Below, one piece after another: positions 51,631-60,848 of a stretch of DNA of 64,000 bases. A program made the position numbers and the translations under genes. Positions within the stretch are counted from its first letter, which is position 1. Every line of letters begins with the position of its first letter. The notes under the pieces were generated by a model. It saw only the letters and a list, made by a program, of their open reading frames with translations, made no database searches and was not told where the DNA came from. The stretch is taken from assembly GCA_018332375.1 (NCBI GenBank), contig BOPV01000001.1, positions 558,001 to 622,000 of the forward strand. The letters run 5' to 3'. This DNA is from Roseiterribacter gracilis. Lineage in GTDB: Bacteria > Pseudomonadota > Alphaproteobacteria > BOG-932 > Roseiterribacteraceae.

Positions 51631-52583
51631 AACTGAACCAGGCAATCGACCAGGCACCGTCGCGCGACGCGTTCTTGACTGACGTGTGGAACGGCCTGTC
51701 CTGTCCGCAGCAGAAAACGCTGCCGTGCAAATGGCTGTACGACGCGCTGGGCTCGCGCCTGTTCGATGCGATCACCGCGCTCGACGAATATTATCCGACA
51801 CGCACCGAAACCGCGCTGCTCGGCGACATCGCGCCCGAGATTGCAAAGATCGCGGGCGTGCATGCGCGCATCGTCGAGCTGGGCAGCGGCGCCGGAGTCA
51901 AAGTACGGCTTCTGCTCGACGCGCTCGAACGTCCGTCGGCCTATGTCGCTGTCGATATCAGCGAGACGGCGCTGCGCGACGCGACGCGTGCGCTGGCCAA
52001 CGAACGAACCGATCTGCGCATCGTGCCGGTGCTGGCCGATTACACGCGGCCGTTCGCGTTGCCGAGCCTGGAAGGGTGGGGCAACACGCTGGGATTCTTC
52101 CCGGGCTCGACCATCGGCAATTTTGCGCCTGCGCAAGCGATCGCGTTTCTGACGCAGCTGCGCCGGCAGCTCGGCAACAACGCGTTTCTGCTGATCGGCG
52201 TCGATCTGAAGAAAGATCGCGACGTGCTCGAACGCGCCTATGACGACGTGCTGGGCGTGACCGCTGCGTTCAATCTGAATTTGTTGGCGCGCATCAATCG
52301 CGAGCTGAGCGCGGATTTCGATGTGCGCCAGTTCGCGCACAAATCGATCTGGAACGAGGCCCAGGGCCGGATCGAAATGCACCTGGTCAGCACGGTCGCC
52401 CAGACCGTGACGATCGACGGTCGGGCCTTCGAATTCCGGGCCGGCGAGACGATCCACACCGAGAACTCGTATAAATACGGGATCGACCAGTTCCAGCGCA
52501 TGGCGGCGAGTGCCGGATGGCAGGCGCGGGCGGCCTGGACCGATGGCGCGGATTTGTTCAGCCTGCACCTGCTGCAGGCCTGA
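51627..52583 (+). CDS. egtD: L-histidine N-alpha-methyltransferase EgtD
   Basis: EgtD makes trimethylhistidine (hercynine) with three SAM. The 318-residue protein shows KTLPCKWLYDALGSRLFDAIT, LDEYYPTRTE, IVELGSGAGVK and FPGSTIGNF, which mark the EgtD/DUF2260-type methyltransferases. A GAKE-like LIGVDLKK motif follows. It is coupled to egtB and precedes a phospholipid-methyltransferase-like gene by 27 bases. Confidence 0.93.
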   Translation: MKLNQAIDQAPSRDAFLTDVWNGLSCPQQKTLPCKWLYDALGSRLFDAITALDEYYPTRTETALLGDIAPEIAKIAGVHARIVELGSGAGVKVRLLLDALERPSAYVAVDISETALRDATRALANERTDLRIVPVLADYTRPFALPSLEGWGNTLGFFPGSTIGNFAPAQAIAFLTQLRRQLGNNAFLLIGVDLKKDRDVLERAYDDVLGVTAAFNLNLLARINRELSADFDVRQFAHKSIWNEAQGRIEMHLVSTVAQTVTIDGRAFEFRAGETIHTENSYKYGIDQFQRMAASAGWQARAAWTDGADLFSLHLLQA

Positions 52584-52610
52584 TTCTTCTTACCTCTCAG
52601 CGAGCGAAGC

Positions 52611-53270
52611 ATGACCGATTCCGACCGCGGTGCGAGCCGCGCCGTGGCCCTTGAATCGCAGCCCGAGAACGAGCTGTTCGATACGCAAAGCGCGATCGGC
52701 CGTTGGGGGCTCTTTTTCGGCCAATGGCTCAAGAATCCGCTCGCGATCGGCGCGATTGCGCCCTCCAGCCCAGGCCTGGCCCGGGCGGTCGCGTCGCTGG
52801 CCGACCCCAACAAGGACGGCTACGTGCTGGAATTGGGCGGCGGCACCGGGGCGGTGACCGCGGCGTTGCTGGAAACCGGCCTCGACCCCAAAAAGCTGGT
52901 TGTGGTCGAGAACAACCCGGCCCTCTACCGCATCCTTCGCCAGCGCTTCCCCCGGGTGAAGGCGCTCCAGGGCGACGCCACCAAGCTCGAACCGCTGCTC
53001 AAAGCCGCCGATTTGTGGGGGCCGGGCCGCGCCCAGCTGGTGATTTCGGGTATTCCGCTTCTGTCGATGGGCGCCGAAGTGCAGGCGCGGGTGCTGGGCG
53101 ACTCCAAGTCGATCCTGGCGGCCGGCGGTGGCGTGGCGCAGTTCACCTATAGCTGGTTCGTGCCCCTGAAACGCGCCGTCCTGCAGGCTGCTGGCCTGCG
53201 CCCGGAGCGGACCAAGGTGGTCTGGGGCAACGTCCCGCCCGCCAGCGTCTGGCGCTTCACGAACGACTGA
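52611..53270 (+). CDS. PmtA-like methyltransferase
   Basis: This 219-residue protein has a class I methyltransferase domain starting WGLFFGQWLKNPLAIGAIAPSS, the SAM motif VLELGGGTGAVTAALL, and NNPALYRILRQRFPRVKALQGDA. The opening WLKNPLAIGAIAPSS is shared with rhizobial PmtA phospholipid N-methyltransferases. Phosphatidylethanolamine methylation is possible, but rRNA dimethylase-like members look the same. It lies 27 bases after egtD. Confidence 0.75.
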   Translation: MTDSDRGASRAVALESQPENELFDTQSAIGRWGLFFGQWLKNPLAIGAIAPSSPGLARAVASLADPNKDGYVLELGGGTGAVTAALLETGLDPKKLVVVENNPALYRILRQRFPRVKALQGDATKLEPLLKAADLWGPGRAQLVISGIPLLSMGAEVQARVLGDSKSILAAGGGVAQFTYSWFVPLKRAVLQAAGLRPERTKVVWGNVPPASVWRFTND

Positions 53271-53326
53271 TCTGACCTTCCGGTCCGCGGGTTGCCCGGC
53301 CGGCGGCGGCCTGTAGGGTGCGGCGC

Positions 53327-54652
53327 ATGTCTGCCGATCCCGATCGACTCGTAGAACGAATTCAAGCGCGCGACTTCACCGTTGCGGTGATCGGCCTCGG
53401 CTATGTCGGGCTGCCGCTGGTGCGTGCGCTGACCCAGGCCGGGTTGCGCGCGCTGGGCGTCGATATCGACCCCGCCAAAGTGGCGCAGCTCAATCAGGGC
53501 CGCTCGTATCTCAACACGCTGCCTGATGCCGACGTCGCCGCGATGCGCGCCACCGGCCTGTTCGAAGCGACGTCCGATGCGACGCGTCTGCGTGACGCCG
53601 ATGCGGTGCTGTTGTGCGTACCGACGCCGCTCGACGCGCATCGCGAGCCGGATTTGAGTTACGTCGTCGACACGACGCGCACGGTCGCCGCGCAGTTGAA
53701 GCCAGGCCAGTTGATCGTGCTGGAATCGACGACCTATCCCGGCACGACGCGCGACGTGATGCAGCCGATCCTTGAAGCGGGCGGGTTGAAGAGCGGGCGT
53801 GATTTCTATCTCGCCTATTCGCCCGAACGCGAAGATCCCGGCAACGCCGACTATTCGACCAGCGGCATTCCCAAAGTCGTCGGCGGCGACGGCGAAGATG
53901 CGCTGCGCATCGCGGCGGCCTTGTACGGTGCGTTCGTCGCGCGCGTCGTGCCGGTTGCGTCGTGCGAAACCGCCGAAGCGGTCAAGATCACCGAGAACGT
54001 GTTCCGCGCCGTCAACATCGCGCTGGTGAACGAGTTGAAGCTCGTCTTCGATTCGATGGGCATCGACGTCTGGGATGTGATCGATGCGGCAGCGACCAAG
54101 CCGTTCGGCTTCATGCCGTTTTATCCAGGCCCGGGCCTTGGCGGCCACTGTATTCCGATCGACCCGTTCTACCTGACCTGGAAGGCGCGCGAATTCGATC
54201 ACGCGACGCGTTTCATTGAGTTGGCAGGTGAGATCAACACGGCGATGCCGCGCCGTGTGATCGAGAAGCTCGCGCTTGCGCTCGACGCGACGCACGGCAA
54301 AGGCTTGCGCAATGCGCGCATCTTGTTGATCGGCGTTGCCTACAAAAAGAACGTTGACGACACGCGCGAAAGCCCTGCCTTCAAACTGCTTGAATTGCTG
54401 GAAGCACGCGGCGCCAACACGTTTTTCCACGACCCGTACGTGCCCGCGATTCCAAAATTGCGCGAGCATCCGGAATTTGCCGGCCGCAAATCGATCGGCC
54501 TCGACGCGATCGGCAGCTACGACGCGGTGCTGGTCGTGACTGATCACGACAATGTGGACTGGGCGCGGGTGGCGCAGGCTTCGCTGGTCGTCGACACGCG
54601 CAACGCGTTGGCGCGACGCGCGCTGAAGCCCAAGACTCTGGTGAAGGCGTGA
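53327..54652 (+). CDS. UDP-N-acetylglucosamine/UDP-sugar 6-dehydrogenase (WbpA/TviB-like)
   Basis: This 441-residue enzyme oxidises a UDP-sugar at C6 to a uronic acid. It has the NAD motif VIGLGYVGLPLVRAL, the STTYPGTT loop, the catalytic Cys275 in GLGGHCIPIDPFYL and DTRESPA. The sequence is closest to UDP-GlcNAc dehydrogenases of O-antigen pathways (WbpA-like). It is followed by a phosphatase and an exporter, so it may contribute to a cell-surface glycan. AGGG lies before the ATG. Confidence 0.88.
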   Translation: MSADPDRLVERIQARDFTVAVIGLGYVGLPLVRALTQAGLRALGVDIDPAKVAQLNQGRSYLNTLPDADVAAMRATGLFEATSDATRLRDADAVLLCVPTPLDAHREPDLSYVVDTTRTVAAQLKPGQLIVLESTTYPGTTRDVMQPILEAGGLKSGRDFYLAYSPEREDPGNADYSTSGIPKVVGGDGEDALRIAAALYGAFVARVVPVASCETAEAVKITENVFRAVNIALVNELKLVFDSMGIDVWDVIDAAATKPFGFMPFYPGPGLGGHCIPIDPFYLTWKAREFDHATRFIELAGEINTAMPRRVIEKLALALDATHGKGLRNARILLIGVAYKKNVDDTRESPAFKLLELLEARGANTFFHDPYVPAIPKLREHPEFAGRKSIGLDAIGSYDAVLVVTDHDNVDWARVAQASLVVDTRNALARRALKPKTLVKA

Positions 54653-54654
54653 AC

Positions 54655-55500
54655 ATGATCGACAAGGTGCGTTCAGTCGAAGGGCTGGCCGCAATCATTA
54701 GTGACTTCGACGGCGTGCTGCTCGACCAATGGGGCGTGCTGCATGACGGCGTCGAGGCATTTCCGGGTGCGCTCGACGCGCTGCACGGATTGCGCGGGCT
54801 CGGCAAGCGGATCGTGCTGTTGTCGAACTCGGCGCGCCGCACGGACTCAAATCGTGTCACGCTGCGCGGCACAGGCATTGCGGATGCGCTGTACGACGAT
54901 GTCGTGACTTCGGGCGAGGCGACCTTCGTCGCGTTGCAGGAGCGGGCCGTCGCACCGTTCGACACGCTGGGCCGTCGCGCCTATCCACTGGGAAAGCCGC
55001 ACACGGTGCAGCTGGTCGAAGGTCTTCCGTACGACGTCGAACACGACATCAATCGCGCCGACTTCATCGTCATGGGCACGGCGGATTCGCCAGAGAAGAC
55101 GGTCGCCGATTACGAGACGCTGCTGCGGACCGCGGCCGAACGCGGCTTGATCGCAGTCTGCGCCAACCCGGATCGGGTTGCTGTGCAGGCGGGGGAAACC
55201 TTGATGGCGCCGGGCGCGATCGCCGCGCGCTACGAAGAGTTGGGCGGCAAGGTTGCCTATATCGGCAAGCCGTTTGCCCCGATCTATCGCGAAGCGCTGG
55301 CACGGCTTGGCGTATCGGATCCGTCGCGCGTGCTCGCAGTCGGTGACTCGCTGGAACATGACATTGCCGGCGGTCGCGCGGCCGGTTGCGCGACCCTGTG
55401 GCTGCGCGGCGGCATCCACGCAGCAGAGCGCGACGATGCGGCTTTGTATCAGCGCTTTGCCGTGCAGCCCGACTTTGTCGCGGAGCGGCTCGCCTGGTGA
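54655..55500 (+). CDS. TIGR01459-type HAD family hydrolase
   Basis: This 281-residue protein has the class IIA HAD motifs: nucleophile ISDFDGVLLDQWGVLHDG, the Ser/Thr motif VLLSNSARRT, the KP of YIGKPFAPIY, and the acidic GDSLEHDIAGG. It likely hydrolyses small phosphates. AAGG lies seven bases before the ATG; GTG at 54649 could also start it. It is coupled by GTGA (55497-55500) to the exporter gene. Confidence 0.85.
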   Translation: MIDKVRSVEGLAAIISDFDGVLLDQWGVLHDGVEAFPGALDALHGLRGLGKRIVLLSNSARRTDSNRVTLRGTGIADALYDDVVTSGEATFVALQERAVAPFDTLGRRAYPLGKPHTVQLVEGLPYDVEHDINRADFIVMGTADSPEKTVADYETLLRTAAERGLIAVCANPDRVAVQAGETLMAPGAIAARYEELGGKVAYIGKPFAPIYREALARLGVSDPSRVLAVGDSLEHDIAGGRAAGCATLWLRGGIHAAERDDAALYQRFAVQPDFVAERLAW

Positions 55501-57251
55501 CGAAACCGGACGCACGGCGCGGCCTGCTGCGGCGGTTGCTGCGCACTTATCTGCAGCCACATTGGGCGCAATTGCTGCTGGCCTTCGTGGCGGCTGGTGT
55601 GTCGGCGGCGATGACGTTCCTCGTCGCGAATTTGATGCAGCCGATTTTCGACACGTTCATCGCGCGTGAGTCGGCAAAGCTGATTCCGATCGCGGGCGCG
55701 GCGTTCGTCGTCTTCGGCGTGCGCGGGATCGCGTCCTACATTCAGAACATCGTGGTCAACCGGCTCGGCCAGCGGGTCGTCGCCGACATTCAGCGCGACA
55801 CCTATGACCGGCTGATCGAAGCCGATCTGTCGGTGTTGCACGGCCAGGCCGCCGGCGCGTTGGTCACGCGCATGACCGCCGACGTGAATCTGATGCGCTA
55901 TGCGGTGGTCGAAAGCGTCACCAACGCGGGCAAGAACACGGTCACGTTGATCGCGCTGGTCGGGCTGATGTTCTGGAAGGATTGGTATCTTTCGACCGTC
56001 GCCTTCCTGATCTTTCCGTTGACCGGTCTCTATGTGAGCCGATTGGGAAAACGTCTGCGCAAAGTTTCGACCGCGACCCAGGTCGAACAAGGCCGCTTTG
56101 CCAGCCTGCTGGTGCAGACGTTCCAGAACGCCAAACACGTCAAAGCGTCGGGCGCCGAGAATTTCGAAAAAGGACGTGTCGAGGCGGCGATCGATCGGCT
56201 GTTCCGGCTCAATATTCGCGCCTTTCGTATTTCGGCGCTGGGCGAACCGGTGACGGAATTGGCGAGCGGTCTTGCAGTTGCGGTGCTGATCGTCGTCGGC
56301 GGTTCGCGCATCGCCGACGGTCATTTGACAACCGGCGGGCTGGTCGCGTTCGTCACCGCCTTTCTTCTCGCCTACGAGCCGATGAAGCGTCTGTCGCGCT
56401 CGAACGCGATCCTGCAGCAGGGTCTCGCAGCGGCCGAGCGCCTGTTTGAATTGATCGACGTGCAACCGACGATCGTCGACGCACCGACGGCGCAACCGCT
56501 TGCCGAGGCGCCGATGTCGGTTGAGCTCGATCGTGTGTCGTTCGCCTATGCCGAAGGCAGACCGCCATCGCTGCACGCAATCAATTTGCACGTACCGGCC
56601 GGCAAGACAGTGGCGCTGGTCGGCGCATCGGGTGCGGGCAAGACGACGATCCTGTCCTTGATTCCGCGCCTCTACGATCCGGCCGACGGGATCGTGCGCG
56701 TCGCGGGTCAAGACGTGCGTGGCGTTACGCTGCAAAGCCTGCGGCACAAGATTGCGCTGGTCAGCCAGGAGATCGCGATCTTCGACGATACGATCGCGGC
56801 CAACATTGCCTATGCGACGACGCAGGCCTCGCAAGCGCAAATCGAAGACGCTGCGCGTGCTGCTGCTGCACATGACTTCATTCAGGCGCTGCCCGACGGC
56901 TATCAAACCATGGTCGGCGAGAATGGCGTGAAATTGTCGGGCGGCCAGCGCCAGCGCCTGGCGATCGCACGCGCCATTTTGCGCGACGCGCCAATTCTGT
57001 TGCTCGACGAAGCAACCAGCGCGCTCGACACCGAAAGCGAACGCGCGGTGCAGGCCGCGTTGCAACGGTTGCGCACGGGGCGCACGACCTTGGTGGTGGC
57101 GCATCGCCTATCGACGGTGGTCGAAGCCGATCGCATCGTCGTGCTCGAGGCGGGGCGCGTGGTGGAGCAGGGAACGCATGCCGAGCTGGTCAGCGTGAGC
57201 GGTGTCTACGCGCGGCTCTATGGAACGCAACTGCAGGCAGCGACCGGATGA
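55497..57251 (+). CDS. ABC transporter, MsbA-like lipid/lipopolysaccharide exporter
   Basis: This half-transporter (584 residues) has six membrane helices and then an ATPase with Walker A GASGAGKTT (about 374), signature LSGGQRQRLAIARA (about 479) and LLLDEATSALDTESE. MsbA flips lipid A core in the inner membrane. The GTG start overlaps the previous stop. The genes around it (sugar dehydrogenase, glycosyltransferases further away) make a lipid-linked saccharide plausible. A multidrug exporter cannot be excluded. Confidence 0.88.
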   Translation: MTKPDARRGLLRRLLRTYLQPHWAQLLLAFVAAGVSAAMTFLVANLMQPIFDTFIARESAKLIPIAGAAFVVFGVRGIASYIQNIVVNRLGQRVVADIQRDTYDRLIEADLSVLHGQAAGALVTRMTADVNLMRYAVVESVTNAGKNTVTLIALVGLMFWKDWYLSTVAFLIFPLTGLYVSRLGKRLRKVSTATQVEQGRFASLLVQTFQNAKHVKASGAENFEKGRVEAAIDRLFRLNIRAFRISALGEPVTELASGLAVAVLIVVGGSRIADGHLTTGGLVAFVTAFLLAYEPMKRLSRSNAILQQGLAAAERLFELIDVQPTIVDAPTAQPLAEAPMSVELDRVSFAYAEGRPPSLHAINLHVPAGKTVALVGASGAGKTTILSLIPRLYDPADGIVRVAGQDVRGVTLQSLRHKIALVSQEIAIFDDTIAANIAYATTQASQAQIEDAARAAAAHDFIQALPDGYQTMVGENGVKLSGGQRQRLAIARAILRDAPILLLDEATSALDTESERAVQAALQRLRTGRTTLVVAHRLSTVVEADRIVVLEAGRVVEQGTHAELVSVSGVYARLYGTQLQAATG

Positions 57252-57445
57252 AGTTCTTTGAAGACGAACGTAAACGCCGGGCGCTCAGCGCCGTTTTGAT
57301 CGGCGGGCTGATGATTCTGCAGGGCGTGCGTCTGTTGTTCCGGCCGGATGCCTTCGCTTGGTGGCTCGGCGTCGTGCTCGTGCCGACGGGGATCGGTTTT
57401 ACGCTTACGCTGCTTGCAGTGATTTATAAGCAGCCGAGGCTCTAG
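57248..57445 (+). CDS. Small two-helix membrane protein
   Basis: This 65-residue protein has two membrane helices (LSAVLIGGLMILQGVRLLF and WWLGVVLVPTGIGFTLTLLAVI). Its ATG overlaps the exporter's stop (ATGA), so it may be an accessory subunit. The stop codon is shared, as CTAG at 57442-57445, with the convergent gene. No family is recognised. Confidence 0.6.
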   Translation: MKFFEDERKRRALSAVLIGGLMILQGVRLLFRPDAFAWWLGVVLVPTGIGFTLTLLAVIYKQPRL

Positions 57446-57903
57446 CTTTTTTCTGCTTCCACTTCGTCCATCGCCTCAGCGAAGCGGGCGAAGAATTTGT
57501 CGGCGTATTTGGTCCCCGCGCTTTGCACGAGACGCCCACCGAGTTGCGCCAAACGTCCGCCGATTTCCGTCTCGGCGTCATAGGTCAGCTTGGTTCCACC
57601 GTTTGGGTCTGCGGTTAGCGTGACGATTGCGCTACCGCCGGCCGTGCCGAGCAACGGTGCGTCGGCTTCGATCGTGATGCGATAGCGATCGGGCGGCGCC
57701 AATTCGGACAAGCGTACGATGCCGTCGAAGGTCGCTTTGATCGGCCAGACGCGCACGACGACGCGGCCGTGCCATTCCACATCGCTGGCGCGGTCCATCG
57801 TCTCGCAGCCCGGAATGGCGCGACGCAGGACTTCGGGATCATTGAGCGCGCGCCAGACCGAAAGCCGATCTGCTGCGAAGTGATAGTCACCGACGATGCG
57901 CAT
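57442..57903 (-). CDS. CoxG/SRPBCC family protein
   Basis: This 153-residue protein begins MRIVGDYHFAADRLSVWRALNDPEVLRRAIPGCE, which is the CoxG (carbon monoxide dehydrogenase subunit G) start, a START-like helix-grip fold. It later shows AIVTLTADPNGGTKLTYDAETEIGGRLAQLGGRL. In CO oxidisers CoxG anchors the enzyme to the membrane, but no cox genes are seen here. It could be a general lipid-binding or cofactor-associated protein. Confidence 0.82.
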   Translation of the reverse strand: MRIVGDYHFAADRLSVWRALNDPEVLRRAIPGCETMDRASDVEWHGRVVVRVWPIKATFDGIVRLSELAPPDRYRITIEADAPLLGTAGGSAIVTLTADPNGGTKLTYDAETEIGGRLAQLGGRLVQSAGTKYADKFFARFAEAMDEVEAEKS

Positions 57904-57955
57904 AGACGGGTGATCCTAGTTGTCGCCTGCACGTTGTTCCAGTACCGACAGAGAC

Positions 57956-59278
57956 ATGGAATCGCTGACGCCCATTTGGGCTGTTCCCTTTATCGGTCTG
58001 CTGCTGTCGATCGCGATTCTTCCGATGGCAGTCCCGCGCTTCTGGCATCGCCATTACGGCACTGTTTCGTTGGCCTGGATGGCGGTTCTGCTGCTGCCAA
58101 TGGCGTTTGCATTCGGCGCGATACAGGCCGGCCATCTCATTCTTGACTCGCTGATCCGTGACTATCTGCCGTTCATCGTTGCCGTCGGCAGTCTCTACGC
58201 GATTGGCGGCGGCATTCGCCTGACGCGTACGCCGTCGGGTTTGCCGGCGTCGAACACCGCGCTGCTGGCGTTGGGCACGTTGCTGGCTGGGCTGATCGGT
58301 ACGACCGGCGCCGCGATCGTGCTGATCCGGCCATTGCTGCGCGCAATCGCCTGGCGGCGCGAACAGACGCACGTCGTGATCTTTTTTATCTTTCTGGTTG
58401 GCAATGTCGGTGGCGCTCTAACGCCAATCGGTCCGCCGCTGTTCCTCGGCTATCTGCACGGCGTCGGATTTGCGTGGACGCTGCAGCATCTGGCACTGCC
58501 CGTTCTGTTCATGTCGGTGCTTCTGCTGGTCGTGTTTTGGTTGATCGATCGTCATTACGCACGGCGGGAAGCGTCGCCGCCGATGCGGCTGTCGCATGCG
58601 GGCGGGCCTTTGCTCGAAGGCGCGATCAATTTGGTCCTGCTGCTCGCCGTCGTGGCGGTGGTCGTCGTCTCAGGCAGCGTTACAACCGGTATCGCCGTAC
58701 CAATCGGCCCGGTCGTTTTGACCTTGGAAGAAGCGTTGCGCGTCGCCGGTATGTTTGTGCTCGGACTTGCGTCGATGTGGCTGACGCCGCGCGGTGTGCG
58801 CGAGTTGAACGAGTTCAATTGGGCGGCGATGCGCGAAGTCGCGCTGCTGTTTGTCGGCTTGTTTTTGACCTTGGCGCCGCTGGTTGCAATGCTGCAAGCC
58901 AAGCATGACGGGCCGTTCGCGCCGGCCTTGGCACTGCTGAACGACGAGGCTGGCCAGCCGCGTATCGCGGCCTATTTCTGGATCACCGGCTTGTTGTCGA
59001 GCGTGCTCGACAATGCGCCAACCTATCTCGTCTTTTTCGAGGCGGCAGGCGGTGATGCGGTGCAGTTGCAAGGAAAGCTGGCGCGCGTGTTGACGGCGCT
59101 TTCGGCTGGCGCCTGCTTCATGGGCGCGATGACCTATATCGGCAACGCACCGAACTTCATGGTGCGTTCGATTGCCGAAGCGCGTGGCGTCGCGATGCCG
59201 AGCTTCTTCGCGTTCCTTGGGTGGTCGTGCGCGGTGCTGCTGCCGGCGTTCGTCCTTCTGACATTCGTGTTCTTTTGA
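57956..59278 (+). CDS. Sodium:proton antiporter (NhaD-like / ion transporter superfamily)
   Basis: This 440-residue protein has about eleven membrane helices. The charged VFFIFLVGNVGGALTPIGPPLFLGY region and the DNAPTYLVFFEA and GNAPNFMVRSIAE segments match the ion-transporter superfamily (NhaD-like). It would exchange Na+ for H+ at the inner membrane. It is coupled to the HDAC-like gene by a TTGA overlap. Transport specificity is inferred. Confidence 0.8.
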   Translation: MESLTPIWAVPFIGLLLSIAILPMAVPRFWHRHYGTVSLAWMAVLLLPMAFAFGAIQAGHLILDSLIRDYLPFIVAVGSLYAIGGGIRLTRTPSGLPASNTALLALGTLLAGLIGTTGAAIVLIRPLLRAIAWRREQTHVVIFFIFLVGNVGGALTPIGPPLFLGYLHGVGFAWTLQHLALPVLFMSVLLLVVFWLIDRHYARREASPPMRLSHAGGPLLEGAINLVLLLAVVAVVVVSGSVTTGIAVPIGPVVLTLEEALRVAGMFVLGLASMWLTPRGVRELNEFNWAAMREVALLFVGLFLTLAPLVAMLQAKHDGPFAPALALLNDEAGQPRIAAYFWITGLLSSVLDNAPTYLVFFEAAGGDAVQLQGKLARVLTALSAGACFMGAMTYIGNAPNFMVRSIAEARGVAMPSFFAFLGWSCAVLLPAFVLLTFVFF

Positions 59279-60402
59279 CCGCGAAGAAGCCCCTTCTGCT
59301 GGGCCACGAGATCTATCGTGCGTCGAGCTACGGCGCCAAACATCCACTGGCGATTCCACGAGTCTCGACCGTGCTGGATCTGACGCGCGCCTTGGGTTGG
59401 CTGCCGGATGCGCAATTCCGCGAAAGCCCGCTCGCGACCGAGGCGCAGCTGACGCGGTTTCATGATCCAGCGTATGTACAGGCAATTCGCGACGGCGAAC
59501 GCGACCAGACGCTCGATCCCGACCGGCGCGAGCGGTTCAATCTGGGCAAGCTCGAAAATCCGATTTTCGGCGAGATGTTTCGTCGGCCCGCCACCAGCGC
59601 CGGCGGCAGTGCGTTGGCGGCAACGCTGCTTGCCGACGGCGTCACCGATACGGTGCATCATCCGGCCGGCGGCACCCATCATGCGCGCCGCGATCGCGCG
59701 TCGGGCTTCTGTTATTTCAACGATCCGGCGTTGGCGATCCTGCATCTGCTGGATCGCGGCGCCGAACGCATCGCCTATGTCGATCTCGACGCGCATCACG
59801 GCGACGGCGTCGAAGAAGCCTTCGTCGATGACCATCGCGTTTTGACTCTGTCGGTGCATGAAGAGGGGCGTTGGCCAAAGACGGGACCAACCGGTTGGCG
59901 CACTGCAACCGCGGGCAATGTTGCGGTGGCGCCGGGCTTTCACGATGCCGAACTCGATCTGCTGGTCGCGCATGTGTTGGTGCCCGCGGTTACACAGCAC
60001 GACCCTGACGTGATCGTGCTGCAATGCGGCGCCGACGGTCTGACCGAAGATCCGCTGTCGCGTCTCGAACTCAGCAATCGTGCTTTGTGGCGCGCGATTG
60101 CACGTCTGCTTCCCTTGGCGCCCAGGCGGCTGGTGCTGGGCGGCGGCGGCTATAATCCGTGGTCGGTTGGGCGCTGCTGGACGGGCATCTGGGGGCTGCT
60201 CAACGGATACGACGCGCCGGCGCGTCTGCCGGAAGCGGCCGAAGATGTGTTGCGCGCCTTGGTCTGGAACCGGCGCGAAGGGCGCGATCCGCCTGACCAT
60301 TGGTTCACCACCTTGGCGGACGCCGAGCCGGTTCCGCGACGGGTCCGCGATGCGCTACACCATGCCGTTGCCCTGATGGAGAGTTCGCGTCCATGCGCCT
60401 GA
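59275..60402 (+). CDS. Histone deacetylase family protein (acetoin utilisation AcuC-like)
   Basis: This 375-residue zinc amidohydrolase has GGTHHARRDRASGFCYFNDPALA, the zinc-binding YVDLDAHHGDGVEEAF (near residue 168) and the substrate loop GGGGYN. Bacterial members deacetylate acetyl-lysine or polyamine-like compounds. The TTG start at 59275 overlaps the antiporter's stop as TTGA. It shares an operon with the antiporter and DUF192 gene. Confidence 0.88.
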   Translation: MTAKKPLLLGHEIYRASSYGAKHPLAIPRVSTVLDLTRALGWLPDAQFRESPLATEAQLTRFHDPAYVQAIRDGERDQTLDPDRRERFNLGKLENPIFGEMFRRPATSAGGSALAATLLADGVTDTVHHPAGGTHHARRDRASGFCYFNDPALAILHLLDRGAERIAYVDLDAHHGDGVEEAFVDDHRVLTLSVHEEGRWPKTGPTGWRTATAGNVAVAPGFHDAELDLLVAHVLVPAVTQHDPDVIVLQCGADGLTEDPLSRLELSNRALWRAIARLLPLAPRRLVLGGGGYNPWSVGRCWTGIWGLLNGYDAPARLPEAAEDVLRALVWNRREGRDPPDHWFTTLADAEPVPRRVRDALHHAVALMESSRPCA

Positions 60403-60836
60403 TCTTCGCCTTGCTGATGATGCTCGCTACGCTGCCTGCGATGGCGGCCGAATCCTTTCCCACCAGCGCGCTCGATATCGAGACGGCCGCCGGCCAGAAA
60501 TTTCACTTCAACGTGCAGCTTGCGTTGACGCCCGCGCAGCAGACGCAGGGCCTGATGTATCGCACCGACCTCAAGCCCGACGCGGGCATGTTGTTCGTCA
60601 ATCGCGATGCGCGGCCGATGTCGATGTGGATGAAGAACACGCTGATCCCGCTCGACATGGTGTTCTTCGACACCGACGGCCGCATCGTGAATATCGAAGC
60701 CAATGCCGTGCCGGAAACGTTGACGTCGCGTTCGTCGAAAGGCGCCGTCAAAGGCGTGCTGGAACTTCCTGGTGGCACTGCTGCGAAGCTCGGCATTCGT
60801 GCCGGTGACAAGCTGCTATCGCCCGACCTCAAATAA
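60393..60836 (+). CDS. DUF192 family protein, exported
   Basis: This 147-residue protein has a signal peptide (MRLIFALLMMLATLPAMA) and a DUF192 domain with TQGLMYRTDLKPDAGMLFV, PMSMWMKNTLIPLDMVFFD and KGVLELPGGTAAKLGI. DUF192 proteins have a beta-barrel and a proposed catalytic-like pocket, function unknown. It overlaps the upstream gene by ten bases. The WMKNTL motif is intact. Confidence 0.88.
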   Translation: MRLIFALLMMLATLPAMAAESFPTSALDIETAAGQKFHFNVQLALTPAQQTQGLMYRTDLKPDAGMLFVNRDARPMSMWMKNTLIPLDMVFFDTDGRIVNIEANAVPETLTSRSSKGAVKGVLELPGGTAAKLGIRAGDKLLSPDLK

Positions 60837-60848
60837 GGAGCAGGCGCG

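Noticed and set aside
55449..57104. A 551-residue open frame opposite the ABC exporter
   Set aside because: Mirror of a strong gene with Walker A and LSGGQ; no domain on the minus strand.
57442..57903. CO dehydrogenase gene cluster because of CoxG
   Set aside because: No coxLMS genes nearby; CoxG-like folds occur singly in many genomes.
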